DNA of 64,000 nt from an uncultured Mucilaginibacter sp. (GTDB taxonomy: Bacteria; Bacteroidota; Bacteroidia; Sphingobacteriales; Sphingobacteriaceae), in NCBI RefSeq assembly GCF_903893715.1, contig NZ_CAITNG010000047.1:1-64000 (forward strand). The letters run 5' to 3'. The notes beneath the pieces were generated by a model. It had not been told where the DNA came from, searched no databases, and saw only the letters and a list, made by a program, of their open reading frames with translations. The translations under genes were made by a program, and so were the position numbers. Within the stretch, counting starts at the first letter, position 1. The number at the start of each line of letters is the position of its first letter. Positions 26,379-35,590 of this stretch are shown piece by piece.

Positions 26379-26420
26379 AGGATAAAAATAAGGATTTAAT
26401 CGCTAATCGCATAAAAACAA

Positions 26421-26452
26421 AAAAAGCGATGAGAAACCTCTCATCGCTTTTT
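26421..26452. terminator. Bidirectional terminator between sucC and mntA
   Basis: AAAAAGCGATGAGA (26421-26434) pairs perfectly with TCTCATCGCTTTTT (26439-26452). Between it and the sucC stop lie CTCCCC-AACC-GGGGGAG (around 26469-26486) and the palindrome TTTGTTGGTG-TTAT-CACCAACAAA (26507-26530). Confidence 0.85.
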
Positions 26453-26531
26453 AATGTATTTCTTCAAGTCTCCCCAACCGGGGGAGATTTAGAGGGGGCT
26501 AACGCCTTTGTTGGTGTTATCACCAACAAAC

Positions 26532-27725
26532 CTACGCCGCAAAAACCTCTTTCACCCTATCCGCCGCTTCTTTCAGCAATATCGCCGATTTCACCTTCAA
26601 ACCTGATTCATCCAACAGCTTCTTAGCTTCCTCGGCATTGGTACCTTGCAAACGAACAATAATTGGTACAGGTATATCGCCAATTTCTTTGTAAGCGTCA
26701 ATAACACCCTGTGCCACGCGGTCGCAACGAACAATACCACCAAATATGTTGATGAGGATGGCTTTCACGTTCGGGTCCTTCAAAATAATGTTGAAAGCCG
26801 CTTTAACTGTTTGCGCGTTGGCAGTTCCGCCCACGTCCAAAAAGTTGGCTGGCTCACCACCGGCAATCTTGATGATGTCCATGGTGGCCATCGCTAAACC
26901 CGCGCCGTTCACCATACAGCCCACGTTACCGTCAAGCTTCACATAGTTCAGGTTCGAGTGGCTGGCTTCCACTTCGGTTGGGTCTTCTTCGCTTTCGTCG
27001 CGCATCACCGCGTAATCCGGGTGGCGGAACAAACCGTTATCATCCAGGTTCACTTTCGCGTCAACCGCCAATATTTTATTGTCCGATGTTTTCAATACCG
27101 GGTTTATTTCAAACATCGCCGAATCCGTCGCGTCATAAGCCTTATATAAAGCGGCAACAAATTTTGTCATCTCTTTAAAAGCCTCGCCGCTCAAACCTAA
27201 GTTAAAAGCAATTTTACGTGTTTGGAAACCTTGCAGACCAACTTTCGGGTCAATTTCTTCTTTATGTATCAGGTGTGGGGTATGTTCGGCAACCTCTTCA
27301 ATATCCATACCGCCTTCGGTGCTGTACATAATAATGTTACGGCCTTTGGCACGGTCTAACAATACACCCATATAAAACTCCTTGGTTGGGCTTTCGCCGG
27401 GATAATAAACATCCTGCGCTACCAAAACTTTGCTCACCAATTTACCTTGTGGGCCCGTTTGCGGGGTAACCAAAGTCATGCCCAAAATAGCGCCTGCTTT
27501 TTCCTTCACTTCGTCAAGGTTTTTGGCCAGCTTAACGCCGCCGCCTTTACCGCGACCACCCGCGTGTATCTGCGCCTTAATAACCACCCAGTCCGACCCA
27601 AAGTCGGCCTTCATTTTCTTCGCGGCCTCAACAGCCTGCTCAACGGTATCGGCAACAATGCCTTCCTGAACCCTTACACCAAAACTCTTTAGTATAGCTT
27701 TACCCTGGTATTCGTGAATATTCAT
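26532..27725 (-). CDS. sucC: Succinate-CoA ligase [ADP-forming] beta subunit SucC
   Basis: SucC (397 aa) forms succinyl-CoA synthetase with SucD in the TCA cycle. 'MNIHEYQGKAILKSFGV' at the start, the ATP-grasp core 'VVIKAQIHAGGRGKGGGVKLA', 'FEINPVLKT...AVDAKVNLDDN' and the C-terminal 'FLDVGGTANAQTVKAAFNII', 'INIFGGIVRCDRVAQGV' are diagnostic. sucD is not adjacent, which is common in Bacteroidota. Length normal. Confidence 0.97.
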   Translation of the reverse strand: MNIHEYQGKAILKSFGVRVQEGIVADTVEQAVEAAKKMKADFGSDWVVIKAQIHAGGRGKGGGVKLAKNLDEVKEKAGAILGMTLVTPQTGPQGKLVSKVLVAQDVYYPGESPTKEFYMGVLLDRAKGRNIIMYSTEGGMDIEEVAEHTPHLIHKEEIDPKVGLQGFQTRKIAFNLGLSGEAFKEMTKFVAALYKAYDATDSAMFEINPVLKTSDNKILAVDAKVNLDDNGLFRHPDYAVMRDESEEDPTEVEASHSNLNYVKLDGNVGCMVNGAGLAMATMDIIKIAGGEPANFLDVGGTANAQTVKAAFNIILKDPNVKAILINIFGGIVRCDRVAQGVIDAYKEIGDIPVPIIVRLQGTNAEEAKKLLDESGLKVKSAILLKEAADRVKEVFAA

Positions 27726-28440
27726 TTTTCTTGAAGTATTTTATGTGGTAAAGCTATTAATTTCAACCATTACAAAGAAACTGTAGGTGCTTTTTTACAC
27801 AATATTTTGCCAAATCCGGTGTAATGTCACATTATTTGCCCGGTGCTTTAGAAAGTAATTTTATTTAGTGGGGTAGGGGTGGGAATACTTTGAAGTTTAA
27901 TTGAGGAGAATGAATTATTTATATGAGGTTGAGATATGAATATTGAGGTTAGCTATAATGTAGATAATTAGGGCGTTGCCTGCGGCCCGGGCTATCCGCT
28001 ACAAGTCCTCACCGCTGATAGAAGCGGTTCCGGGCTTTCCGCTGCTATCCCTAACGCAATACCGTCTTAATTCTTGATTCTCCCTCCAAACCCCGTCAGC
28101 AAAAAAGCTTCGGCCAAAGCGGGCATAACGTGTGATAGCTTAAATCAAAACGAGCGCCGGCCTTGTCGCAACGGAGCGGGCCGGGCGTATGGCGGGAATG
28201 ACGGTTTAGCCGCACTGAGTGGAGCATAGCGGAACGGTGCGGCGTTAAGAACCGGCAGGGCGGGCAAGGTAGCAGCGTTGCGACTTGATTTTTTGTTTCT
28301 TTTTTATCAAGAAAAAAGAAATAGGCCTCTCCGGCCATCGGGAGTAAGCACCATGCTTTCAAACCATGCAAATAAACCACCCCAATCCCTAAACCTCTTT
28401 TTTCAAAAAAATCACTATTTTGCCCTTCTAAACACACTAT
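27726..28440. other. 715-bp spacer between divergent sucC and M1 peptidase genes
   Basis: It contains no convincing gene. 27726-27960 is A+T rich (promoter side of sucC). 27971-28057 is copy B of the 90-bp repeat. 28080-28280 is markedly G+C rich without coding character, and 28283-28322 includes TTTCTTTTTT and AAAAAAGAAA as inverted arms. A 113-aa minus-strand frame here looks like chance. Confidence 0.6.
27971..28057 (-). repeat. Dispersed G+C-rich repeat, copy B
   Basis: Reverse complement of the element at 748-837: it starts GCGTTAGGGATAGCAGCGG and ends GGCCGCAGGCAACGCCC on the minus strand. Central hairpin here is ACCGCT (28011-28016) with AGCGGT (28023-28028), unrelated in sequence to that of copy A. 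Confidence 0.75.
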
Positions 28441-31008
28441 ATGCGTTTCCCACTCATCACCCTGCTCATAGCATGCCTATATATAACGGCAAACGCCCAA
28501 ACCACGGTCGAAACCGGCGTATCGCGTACCCTCGCCGACTACCGCGCCAAACACATCAGCAATACCCAATACACGCTCGACTTGACTATCCCCGCCGATA
28601 AAACCACCGATATCCGTGCAACAGAGACCCTCACGTTCGACTATAAATCAAGCGGACAAGACCTGCAGTTAGATTTTAAGGAAGACCCCATCCGCATCAA
28701 AGCCATTGCCATCAACGGCAAACTGGTACCCGTCAATTTTTCAAAAGAACATATCCTGCTTGATGCCAAATATTTATTGGATGGCAAAAACAACATATCC
28801 TTCCAGTTTTTGGCAGGCAACGGCGCCCTCAACCGTAACGACGATTACCTGTATGCCCTCTTTGTGCCCGACCGTGCCCGCACCGTTTTTCCCTGCTTCG
28901 ACCAGCCCAATTTAAAAGCTGTTTTTGCGCTTACACTGCATATTCCCCCAACATGGCGGGCCTTGGCCAACGCGCCCATCCAGGATTCTGTGGCCCGTGC
29001 CGGCATGCCCAAAACCTACCTATTTAAAAAGAGCGATACACTAAGTACCTACCTGTTTTCGTTCACCGCCGGTAAGTATGCGTCGGCAAAACAGGATATC
29101 GGCAACCTTCACCCCGAATTTTTATACCGCGAAACCGACCCCGTTAAAATAAAACTGAGTACCGATGCCATATTTAAGGCCCATGCCGATGCGGTCAATT
29201 TTTTACAGAACTGGACAGGCATCCCGTTCCCTTTCCAAAAAATGGGTTTTGTGGGTATCCCCGATTTCCAGTTCGGTGGTATGGAGCACCCGGGCGAAGT
29301 ACAGTATAAAGCATCAAGCCTGTTTTTAGATGCCAGCGCCACACAGGAGCAGGTCATCGCCCGCATCAACCTCATCTCGCACGAAACCAGCCACATGTGG
29401 TTTGGCGATATGGTAACCATGGACTGGTTTAACGATGTATGGATGAAGGAAGTCTTCGCCAACTTTATGGCCGACAAGGTAACGGGCTCATTAATGGGCG
29501 ACGAAACCTTCAACCTCAAATTCCTTACCGACCATTTCCCCGCCGCTTATGGCATCGACCGTACACCCGGCGCCAACCCCATCCGCCAAAACCTCGATAA
29601 CCTGAAAGATGCAGGCTCATTGTATGGCAATATCATCTACCACAAAGCCCCCATCATGATGCGCCAGTTGGAACTGCTGATGGGCAAAGACAACTTCCAG
29701 GCCGGCGTGCGCGAATACCTCAAAACCTACGCCTACCATAACGCCACCTGGCCCGAACTCATCAAAATACTTGGTAAATACACCACTTACGATTTAAATG
29801 AATGGAACAATACCTGGGTAAACCAGCCCGGCAGGCCGGTATTCAATTACAGCCTCGTATCGCGCAATGGAAAAATTAAGCGTTTCATCCTGTTGCAGCA
29901 TGCCGAGCGTGGCACTGCCCGGGTATGGCCGCAAAGTTTCGAGGTGACTTTATTTTATAACGGTTCAACAAAAGACATCCACGTCAACATGACCAAAGGC
30001 GTGTACGACTTGAAAGAGACCGAAGGCATGAAAAGGCCCAATTTTGTACTCTTTAATTCAGGCGGCGAAGGCTACGGCCTGTTCCCCACCGATGCCGACT
30101 TGTATAACCAACTGTCGGATATACAAAGCCCCTTGCAGCGCACCTCGGCCTATATTTCGCTATACGACAACATGTTGGCAGGCCGCTACATCAAACCCGA
30201 AACCCTGCTCAATCTGTATACCAACGCGCTGAGCACCGAAAAAGAAGAAATGACCCTGCGCCTCATATCGGGCTATATCAGCAGCATTTACTGGCAGTTT
30301 ATCACGCCCCGCGACCGCCAAAAAATGAACGCCGCCCTCGAAAACAGTGTATGGCAGGCCATGCTTAGCCAACCAACGGCTAACAATAAAAAAATATTGT
30401 TTGGCACCTATCAAAGTATTTACCTGAGTGCCGATGCACGCAGCACGATATATAATGTATGGAAACAGCAGCAGCCACCCGCCGGCGTAAAACTATCAGA
30501 AGAGGATTATACCGGTATGGCGTTTTCGCTGGCCCTGCGCAATGATGCCGATACCAGCATCCTTAGCCAACAATACGCCCGCATCACTAATCCCGACCGT
30601 AAAAAACGCTTCCAGTTTATCCGCCCCGCGCTTTCGCCCGATGTAAAGGTGCGCGATGCATTTTTCGCCAGCCTCTCCGACCTGAAGAACCGCGCCAAAG
30701 AAGCCAATGTGCTCACCGCATTGGGCTACCTGCATCACCCGCTAAGGCAATCCACTTCAGTAAAATACTTAGCCAAGAGCTTAGATATGCTCGAAACCAT
30801 CCAAATAACCGGCGATATTTTCTTTCCGCAATCATGGTTGTCAAGTACCTTCGGCAGCTACCAAAGCAACGAGGCCGCGCACATCGTCAACGAGTTCTTA
30901 GCCGCACACCCCAATTACAACGAAAAATTAAAGGCCAAAATACTCCAAAGCACCGATAACCTGATGCGCGCCAGCGGCAAACTATTGCCAAAAAACGTGG
31001 AAAATTAG
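28441..31008 (+). CDS. Secreted M1 family aminopeptidase
   Basis: This 855-aa zinc metallopeptidase has a signal peptide (about 1-19, 'PLITLLIACLYITANA'), the N-terminal beta domain, the substrate-anchoring 'GGMEHPG' (279-285) and the zinc motif H314-E-T-S-H318 followed 18 residues later by E337 ('KEVFANFM'), the full HEXXHX18E. The C-terminal alpha-helical region completes the standard M1 layout. It likely removes N-terminal residues from peptides in the periplasm. Monocistronic, closed by the hairpin at 31008-31038. Confidence 0.95.
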   Translation: MRFPLITLLIACLYITANAQTTVETGVSRTLADYRAKHISNTQYTLDLTIPADKTTDIRATETLTFDYKSSGQDLQLDFKEDPIRIKAIAINGKLVPVNFSKEHILLDAKYLLDGKNNISFQFLAGNGALNRNDDYLYALFVPDRARTVFPCFDQPNLKAVFALTLHIPPTWRALANAPIQDSVARAGMPKTYLFKKSDTLSTYLFSFTAGKYASAKQDIGNLHPEFLYRETDPVKIKLSTDAIFKAHADAVNFLQNWTGIPFPFQKMGFVGIPDFQFGGMEHPGEVQYKASSLFLDASATQEQVIARINLISHETSHMWFGDMVTMDWFNDVWMKEVFANFMADKVTGSLMGDETFNLKFLTDHFPAAYGIDRTPGANPIRQNLDNLKDAGSLYGNIIYHKAPIMMRQLELLMGKDNFQAGVREYLKTYAYHNATWPELIKILGKYTTYDLNEWNNTWVNQPGRPVFNYSLVSRNGKIKRFILLQHAERGTARVWPQSFEVTLFYNGSTKDIHVNMTKGVYDLKETEGMKRPNFVLFNSGGEGYGLFPTDADLYNQLSDIQSPLQRTSAYISLYDNMLAGRYIKPETLLNLYTNALSTEKEEMTLRLISGYISSIYWQFITPRDRQKMNAALENSVWQAMLSQPTANNKKILFGTYQSIYLSADARSTIYNVWKQQQPPAGVKLSEEDYTGMAFSLALRNDADTSILSQQYARITNPDRKKRFQFIRPALSPDVKVRDAFFASLSDLKNRAKEANVLTALGYLHHPLRQSTSVKYLAKSLDMLETIQITGDIFFPQSWLSSTFGSYQSNEAAHIVNEFLAAHPNYNEKLKAKILQSTDNLMRASGKLLPKNVEN

Positions 31009-31041
31009 ATTTGTCAACTTTTTGATAGTTGTCAAATCTTT
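31008..31041. terminator. Hairpin terminator between convergent genes (repeat family)
   Basis: GATTTGTCAACT (31008-31019) is nearly complementary to AGTTGTCAAATC (31027-31038); TTT follows. Its first base is the last base of the M1 peptidase stop codon. Related to the hairpin at 24039-24070. Confidence 0.75.
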
Positions 31042-31246
31042 ATTCAACATAGGGCCAATGATGTGGATCCGGGTGACTCCCGGTATGTTTTACCTCCCAC
31101 CAAACGCGTAAAACAATGTAGACCAATATTGCCCAAGCTGTTATACCAAAAGCAGGAGGCCAATTTTCGTAAGTGGTAGTGGTACGCGAATATTGTCCAC
31201 CAGCCAAAGGGACTTGCAAAAATATGAGGGTTAACTGCGTATACAT
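31040..31246 (-). CDS. Small membrane protein, 68 aa, hypothetical
   Basis: The sequence starts MYTQLTLIFLQVPLAGGQYS and has one hydrophobic helix 'FGITAWAILVYIVLRVWWEV', then a His/Pro-rich tail 'KHTGSHPDPHHWPYVE'. The organised topology and the terminator placed exactly at its stop codon support a real gene, but no family is recognised. It converges on the M1 peptidase gene and lies upstream of an octamer repeat. Confidence 0.55.
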   Translation of the reverse strand: MYTQLTLIFLQVPLAGGQYSRTTTTYENWPPAFGITAWAILVYIVLRVWWEVKHTGSHPDPHHWPYVE

Positions 31247-31278
31247 AATTTTTTTATTGCCCTTGCAATCTAATAAAT

Positions 31279-31357
31279 CATTTACACATCTTCACATTTG
31301 CACATCTTCACATTCAAAATCATTTGCACATCCGCACATATACTCATTTGCACATTT
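31279..31357 (+). repeat. Octamer tandem repeat (CATTTGCA-type) before lolD
   Basis: About ten period-8 units (CATTTACA, CATCTTCA, CATTTGCA, CATCCGCA ...) with one 2-base phase slip around 31312. Orientation relative to the downstream gene is the same as for the mraY array. Confidence 0.8.
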
Positions 31358-31373
31358 ATATTAAATTTGCTCC

Positions 31374-32033
31374 ATGCTCAAAGTCCGCTCCATTAAAAAG
31401 TCGTACGGTAATTTACAGATATTAAAAGGTGTCGACCTCGATGTGCAGCATGGCGAAATCGTTTCCATCGTAGGCGCGTCCGGCGCGGGCAAAAGCTCAC
31501 TGCTCAATATTATCGGCACGTTAGACAAAGCCGACTCCGGCACCGTCCTCATCCGCGACCAGGACATCAGCAAACTCAGTAAGCGCAACCTCAGTAACTT
31601 CAGGAATAAACACATCGGTTTTATCTTCCAGTTTCACCATTTGCTGGTGGAGTTTAACGCCCTCGAAAATGTATGTATCCCGGCCTATATCGCCGGCCTT
31701 TCAAAATCCGAAGCAGAAAAGCGCGCTAAAAACCTGTTGGATCTGCTCGGTTTAAGCAACCGCCTCGACCATAAGCCCAACCAACTATCAGGCGGCGAAC
31801 AGCAGCGTGTAGCCGTGGCCCGCGCGCTCATCAATAACCCGGCTTTGATACTGGCCGATGAACCATCCGGCAACCTCGACTCTACCAACGCCCGCGAATT
31901 GCACCAGTTGTTTATCGACCTGCGCCGCGATTTTAAACAAACCTTTATCATTGTTACCCATAACGAAGAACTCGCCAACCTTTCCGACCGCAAGGTACTG
32001 ATGAAGGATGGTCTCATCGTCGACCATATCTAA
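31374..32033 (+). CDS. lolD: LolD-like ABC transporter ATP-binding protein
   Basis: The 219-aa ATPase belongs to the LolD/MacB group: Walker A 'GASGAGKSS' (34-42), Q-loop 'FQFHHLL', signature '[15 protein letters not shown]', Walker B '[13 protein letters not shown]' and H-loop 'IIVTHNEEL'. Such subunits power lipoprotein release (LolCDE) or MacB-type export; in Bacteroidota lolD is usually separate from lolC/E, as here. The next gene begins 6 bases after the stop, so it likely forms an operon with the two following orphans. Confidence 0.93.
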   Translation: MLKVRSIKKSYGNLQILKGVDLDVQHGEIVSIVGASGAGKSSLLNIIGTLDKADSGTVLIRDQDISKLSKRNLSNFRNKHIGFIFQFHHLLVEFNALENVCIPAYIAGLSKSEAEKRAKNLLDLLGLSNRLDHKPNQLSGGEQQRVAVARALINNPALILADEPSGNLDSTNARELHQLFIDLRRDFKQTFIIVTHNEELANLSDRKVLMKDGLIVDHI

Positions 32034-32039
32034 ATTGTT

Positions 32040-32507
32040 ATGAGCGTTTTAATTACAGCAGCAAACTCGGCACAGGCTTACCGCCTCAAGGGCATATTGC
32101 ATATCGACGAACCCGTTCTGTTGGGCGACTTCCAGCCCATTCCCGACCTGATGCTGAAAAACGGGGCCATCCTCAAAACACCCGACCCGCAAAGCCCGTC
32201 GTTCGCGCATCAAATGTTGGCCCTTTGCCTGGATAAGGGCATCAACATGCTCTTCCCCTTGCGTAAAGAAGAACTATTGCCGCTGGCCGAAGCCAGGGTA
32301 TTGTTTATCGAGTTTGATGTGCAAATTATTTTGCCGGCAACACAACAAATGGAGGGCCATTTTACCCCGGTTGAAGGCAGTTTGGTGGTATTGAACAGGA
32401 GCGAAGTGATAGGTGGCGATATGGATGCCGCTATCGCCCATCAACTGACTGATGGTGCATTTTTGATTGGTAAAACGGGCGAATACCAAATTTTTACCGC
32501 CGACTGA
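32040..32507 (+). CDS. Orphan protein resembling a pre-ATP-grasp domain, 155 aa
   Basis: The sequence 'MSVLITAANSAQAYRLKGIL', then 'SFAHQMLALCLDKGINMLFPLRKEELLPLAEARVLFIEFDVQIILP', resembles the N-terminal Rossmann-like preATP-grasp domain of carbamoyl-phosphate-synthase-like ATP-grasp enzymes, but the catalytic ATP-grasp domain is absent; a 50-residue tail replaces it. It sits between lolD (6-base gap) and the HAD-like gene (1-base overlap), implying co-expression. The domain call is from memory of the pattern and is tentative. Confidence 0.75.
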   Translation: MSVLITAANSAQAYRLKGILHIDEPVLLGDFQPIPDLMLKNGAILKTPDPQSPSFAHQMLALCLDKGINMLFPLRKEELLPLAEARVLFIEFDVQIILPATQQMEGHFTPVEGSLVVLNRSEVIGGDMDAAIAHQLTDGAFLIGKTGEYQIFTAD

Positions 32508-33112
32508 TGTTCACTTACGCAGATATCGACCCGCGCAAAAAGGCGTATGTGTTTGAACTGGATAATGTTCTCTATCCCGAAAAGGATTATCTGCTACAGG
32601 TATATTACCTGTTCGCCGGTTTTTTGGAATACAAAGAACTGTACGATGCCAAAGTATTGACTAAACTGATGACCGAAACTTACGAGCAGGAGGGAAGCGA
32701 ACATATTTTCGACCGCGTGCAAGAGAAGTTTTTGATCGACGAACAATACCGCCATAACTTTAACCTGCTGCATTTAACCGCCCGTTTGCCCTTAAAGCTG
32801 TTGCTCTATAAGGATGCGTTAACCCTTTTGCAGGATATCGTTATCGATCGCAAACAAATATTTATACTCACCAACGGCATACCCGAGCAGCAGCTCAATA
32901 AAATAAAACAAACCGAGTGGCACGGTCTCGAAAACTACCTCACCTGTTATTTTGCCGATGAAATAAAACCCAAGCCCGAGCCCGATGCCCTGCATTATAT
33001 CTTAAAAACGCATAATCTGGAGCGGCGTGATATTATTATGATAGGCAATAACGAAAGCGACGAGCTTTGCGCTGCCGCCGCCAGGGTGGATTACCTTACT
33101 TTTTATCAGTAA
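32507..33112 (+). CDS. HAD-superfamily hydrolase-like protein with altered nucleophile
   Basis: The 201-aa protein follows the pyrimidine-nucleotidase/IIIG-type HAD plan: motif I 'YVFELDNVLYPE', helical cap, motif II 'IFILTNG', motif III lysine in 'DEIKPKPEPDALHYIL', motif IV 'IIMIGNNESDELCAAAA'. In motif I (normally D-x-D) the first Asp, the nucleophile, is Glu17 ('E-L-D'), while D19 remains. Loss of the nucleophile should reduce or abolish phosphoryl transfer, so it may be a binding or regulatory protein. It overlaps the upstream gene and probably shares the lolD transcript. Confidence 0.88.
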   Translation: MFTYADIDPRKKAYVFELDNVLYPEKDYLLQVYYLFAGFLEYKELYDAKVLTKLMTETYEQEGSEHIFDRVQEKFLIDEQYRHNFNLLHLTARLPLKLLLYKDALTLLQDIVIDRKQIFILTNGIPEQQLNKIKQTEWHGLENYLTCYFADEIKPKPEPDALHYILKTHNLERRDIIMIGNNESDELCAAAARVDYLTFYQ

Positions 33113-33228
33113 CAGGCAATATATTGCGCTTTTGCCGTTTATCATTTGGATGATGACCAAATGCCCTTAATGGCAAACAATTAATTAAATACGCTTACAT
33201 TTGATGACAACTATACCTTTCCTTATTC

Positions 33229-35589
33229 ATGGCATTTAAACAAACCGGTCGTTCTTGCATCAGGCTATGGCTTGCGTTTGTTTGTTTGATGCTCCTGCTC
33301 ACCAATACTCCGCTGTTTGCCCAATCCAGGTTTACCATTAGCGGCACGGTTAAAGATACATTAACCGGCGAAACCCTCATCGGTGCCACGGTAAGGATAA
33401 CCGGGCCTGTTAAAAAAGGCGCGACAACTAATACTTACGGCTTTTACTCGTTAACTGTGCCGAAGGGCCAGGATACCTTGAGCTTTAGCTATGTAGGTTA
33501 TAAAACCATCATTATAAGGCTTTTGGTAACCAAAAACACCACCTTGAATATTGACCTCGGTGCATCTAACGCTTTAAACGAGGTAGTGGTAACTGATAAA
33601 GCCGCCAGTAATAACAATATCCTCGAGCCGCAAATGGGTGTAAACAAGCTCGATATCAAAGAAATAAGCAACGTGCCGGTTTTATTGGGCGAAAAGGATG
33701 TCATCAAAACCATCGAATTGCTGCCCGGTATTGAAACCACCGGCGATGCCAACACAGGCTTTTATGTGCGCGGCGGCGGGTCCGACGAGAATCTGATTTT
33801 GCTCGATGGTGCCCCCGTGTACAACGCGTCGCACCTGTTCGGCTTTTTCTCCACCTTTAACTCCGACGCGATAAAAGACATTACCCTGTATAAAGGCGGT
33901 ATGCCCGCCGAGTATGGGAGCAGGATGTCCTCGGTACTAGATATAAAAATGGACGAGGGCAATAACAAACAATACACCGCCGAAGGCGGCATCGGCCTTA
34001 TCGCCTCTCGTTTAAAATTGGAAGGGCCGATAGTGAAAGACAAAGGCTCGTTCATGATTAGCGCCCGCCGCACTTATGCCGATGTTTTTTTAAAGCTTTC
34101 TTCCGATTCAACCCTCAACTCGGCCAGTCTTTATTTTTACGATATCAACTTCAAAGCCAACTACCGTCTCAACGATAAAAATGGCATCTACCTTTCGGGA
34201 TATTTCGGGCAGGACGATATCGGCCTTAAAAACAATTTTTCTACAGCCTGGGGCAATACCACAGGTACCCTGCGTTGGAACCACCTGTTTAGTGGCAAGT
34301 TGTTCTCCAATACATCGTTGATTTACAGCAACTATAATTATACTATTCAAAATTTCGATAAAAACTCCAACTTTCAGGTGGTTTCAAAAATCGAGGATGT
34401 GAATTTAAAAGAAGACTTCGAGTATTACCTTGGCGGGAACCAGTCGCTGCGTTTTGGTGTAAGCGCGGTACACCATACCATCGAACCCGGCGATATCAGT
34501 TCATCAAGCACCTCCAGCTTTAATCCCCAAACCATCGAGAACCGATATGCCTACGAGTTTGCCGCCTATATTTCCGATAATTGGAAACCAACCGATAAAC
34601 TGAATATAGTTTACGGCCTGAGGTTTAACCAGTTTTTGTTGATAGGCCCCGGTACTTTTGATACTTACGATAGCAACGGTAACGCGATTACCGGTACAAC
34701 GTATGGTTCAGGGCAAACCGTTGCCCACTATTTTAATGTCGAGCCACGTTTTTCGGCAAGCTATACCCTAAACGATCAAACTTCGCTTAAAGCGGCCTAT
34801 AACCTCAACACGCAAAACATCCACCTGCTGTCAAACTCCACATCAAGCCTCCCTACCGACTTGTATGTAATGAGCAGCAACAACATCAAACCCGGCATAT
34901 CCAACCAGGTATCCCTCGGGTATTACCGCAATTTCGATCATGATAATTTCGAGTTTTCTACCGAAGTATATTACAAATGGCTTAGCAATGAGATCGACTA
35001 CCGCGATAATGCCCAACTGGTGGCCAATCAAAACGTCGAGTCGCAACTATTATTTGGCGTAGGCCGTGCCTACGGTATCGAGTTTTTCCTGAAAAAGAAA
35101 TACGGACGCTATAATGGCTGGATAGGCTACACCTTATCCCGCACCGAACGTAAATTTGACGGTATCAATAACGATACCTACTTCCCCGCAAGGCAAGACC
35201 GCACGCATGATATTTCTTTCGTCAACATGTTCAACGCAACAAAGCGCTGGTCATTTTCAGCAGTATTTGTATTCGGTACAGGCAACGCGGTAACCTACCC
35301 GGCGGGAAAATATCAAATAGGTGGGATAACCACTTATTATTACACCAACCGCAACGGTTCACGCCTGCCCGATAACAGCCGCCTCGACCTGGGCGCTACC
35401 CTCGAAGGCAAACCGCACAAAAGCTACCACTCCAGTTGGACGTTTAGCATCTATAATGCCTATAACCGTAAAAACCCATACAGTGTGGTTTTCCAAAATA
35501 CCGATACCAGCCCTGTGCACACCGAAGCGGTTGAAACAAGTTTGTTTGGTATCATCCCGTCGGTAACCTGGAACTTTAAATTCAGATAA
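33229..35589 (+). CDS. TonB-dependent outer membrane receptor with carboxypeptidase-like domain
   Basis: This 786-aa receptor has a signal peptide (about 1-32), a CarboxypepD_reg-like beta sandwich ('ISGTVKDTLTGETLIGATVRI...NTYGFYSLTVPKG', 36-115), a plug domain ('EKDVIKTIELLPGIETTGDANTGFYVRGGGSDENLILLDGAPVYN') and a 22-strand-type barrel ending in 'WNFKFR'. It lacks SusC features and SusD. The following gene encodes a DUF4249 lipoprotein, a pairing frequent in Bacteroidota. A -7-like TACATTTG lies at 33196-33203. Substrate unknown. Confidence 0.94.
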   Translation: MAFKQTGRSCIRLWLAFVCLMLLLTNTPLFAQSRFTISGTVKDTLTGETLIGATVRITGPVKKGATTNTYGFYSLTVPKGQDTLSFSYVGYKTIIIRLLVTKNTTLNIDLGASNALNEVVVTDKAASNNNILEPQMGVNKLDIKEISNVPVLLGEKDVIKTIELLPGIETTGDANTGFYVRGGGSDENLILLDGAPVYNASHLFGFFSTFNSDAIKDITLYKGGMPAEYGSRMSSVLDIKMDEGNNKQYTAEGGIGLIASRLKLEGPIVKDKGSFMISARRTYADVFLKLSSDSTLNSASLYFYDINFKANYRLNDKNGIYLSGYFGQDDIGLKNNFSTAWGNTTGTLRWNHLFSGKLFSNTSLIYSNYNYTIQNFDKNSNFQVVSKIEDVNLKEDFEYYLGGNQSLRFGVSAVHHTIEPGDISSSSTSSFNPQTIENRYAYEFAAYISDNWKPTDKLNIVYGLRFNQFLLIGPGTFDTYDSNGNAITGTTYGSGQTVAHYFNVEPRFSASYTLNDQTSLKAAYNLNTQNIHLLSNSTSSLPTDLYVMSSNNIKPGISNQVSLGYYRNFDHDNFEFSTEVYYKWLSNEIDYRDNAQLVANQNVESQLLFGVGRAYGIEFFLKKKYGRYNGWIGYTLSRTERKFDGINNDTYFPARQDRTHDISFVNMFNATKRWSFSAVFVFGTGNAVTYPAGKYQIGGITTYYYTNRNGSRLPDNSRLDLGATLEGKPHKSYHSSWTFSIYNAYNRKNPYSVVFQNTDTSPVHTEAVETSLFGIIPSVTWNFKFR

Positions 35590-35590
35590 T

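Noticed and set aside
26507..26530. TTTGTTGGTG-TTAT-CACCAACAAA palindrome as sucC terminator
   Set aside because: No T-run on the minus strand; the hairpin at 26421-26452 is the better terminator.
28096..28437. 113-aa minus-strand frame in the sucC/M1 spacer
   Set aside because: Cys/Pro/Arg-rich sequence without domain pattern, crossing G+C-rich repeat-like DNA and a T-tract; no coding signal.
31279..31357. Octamer arrays as possible CRISPR repeats
   Set aside because: Units of 8 bp are contiguous without spacers, imperfect, and there are no cas genes.
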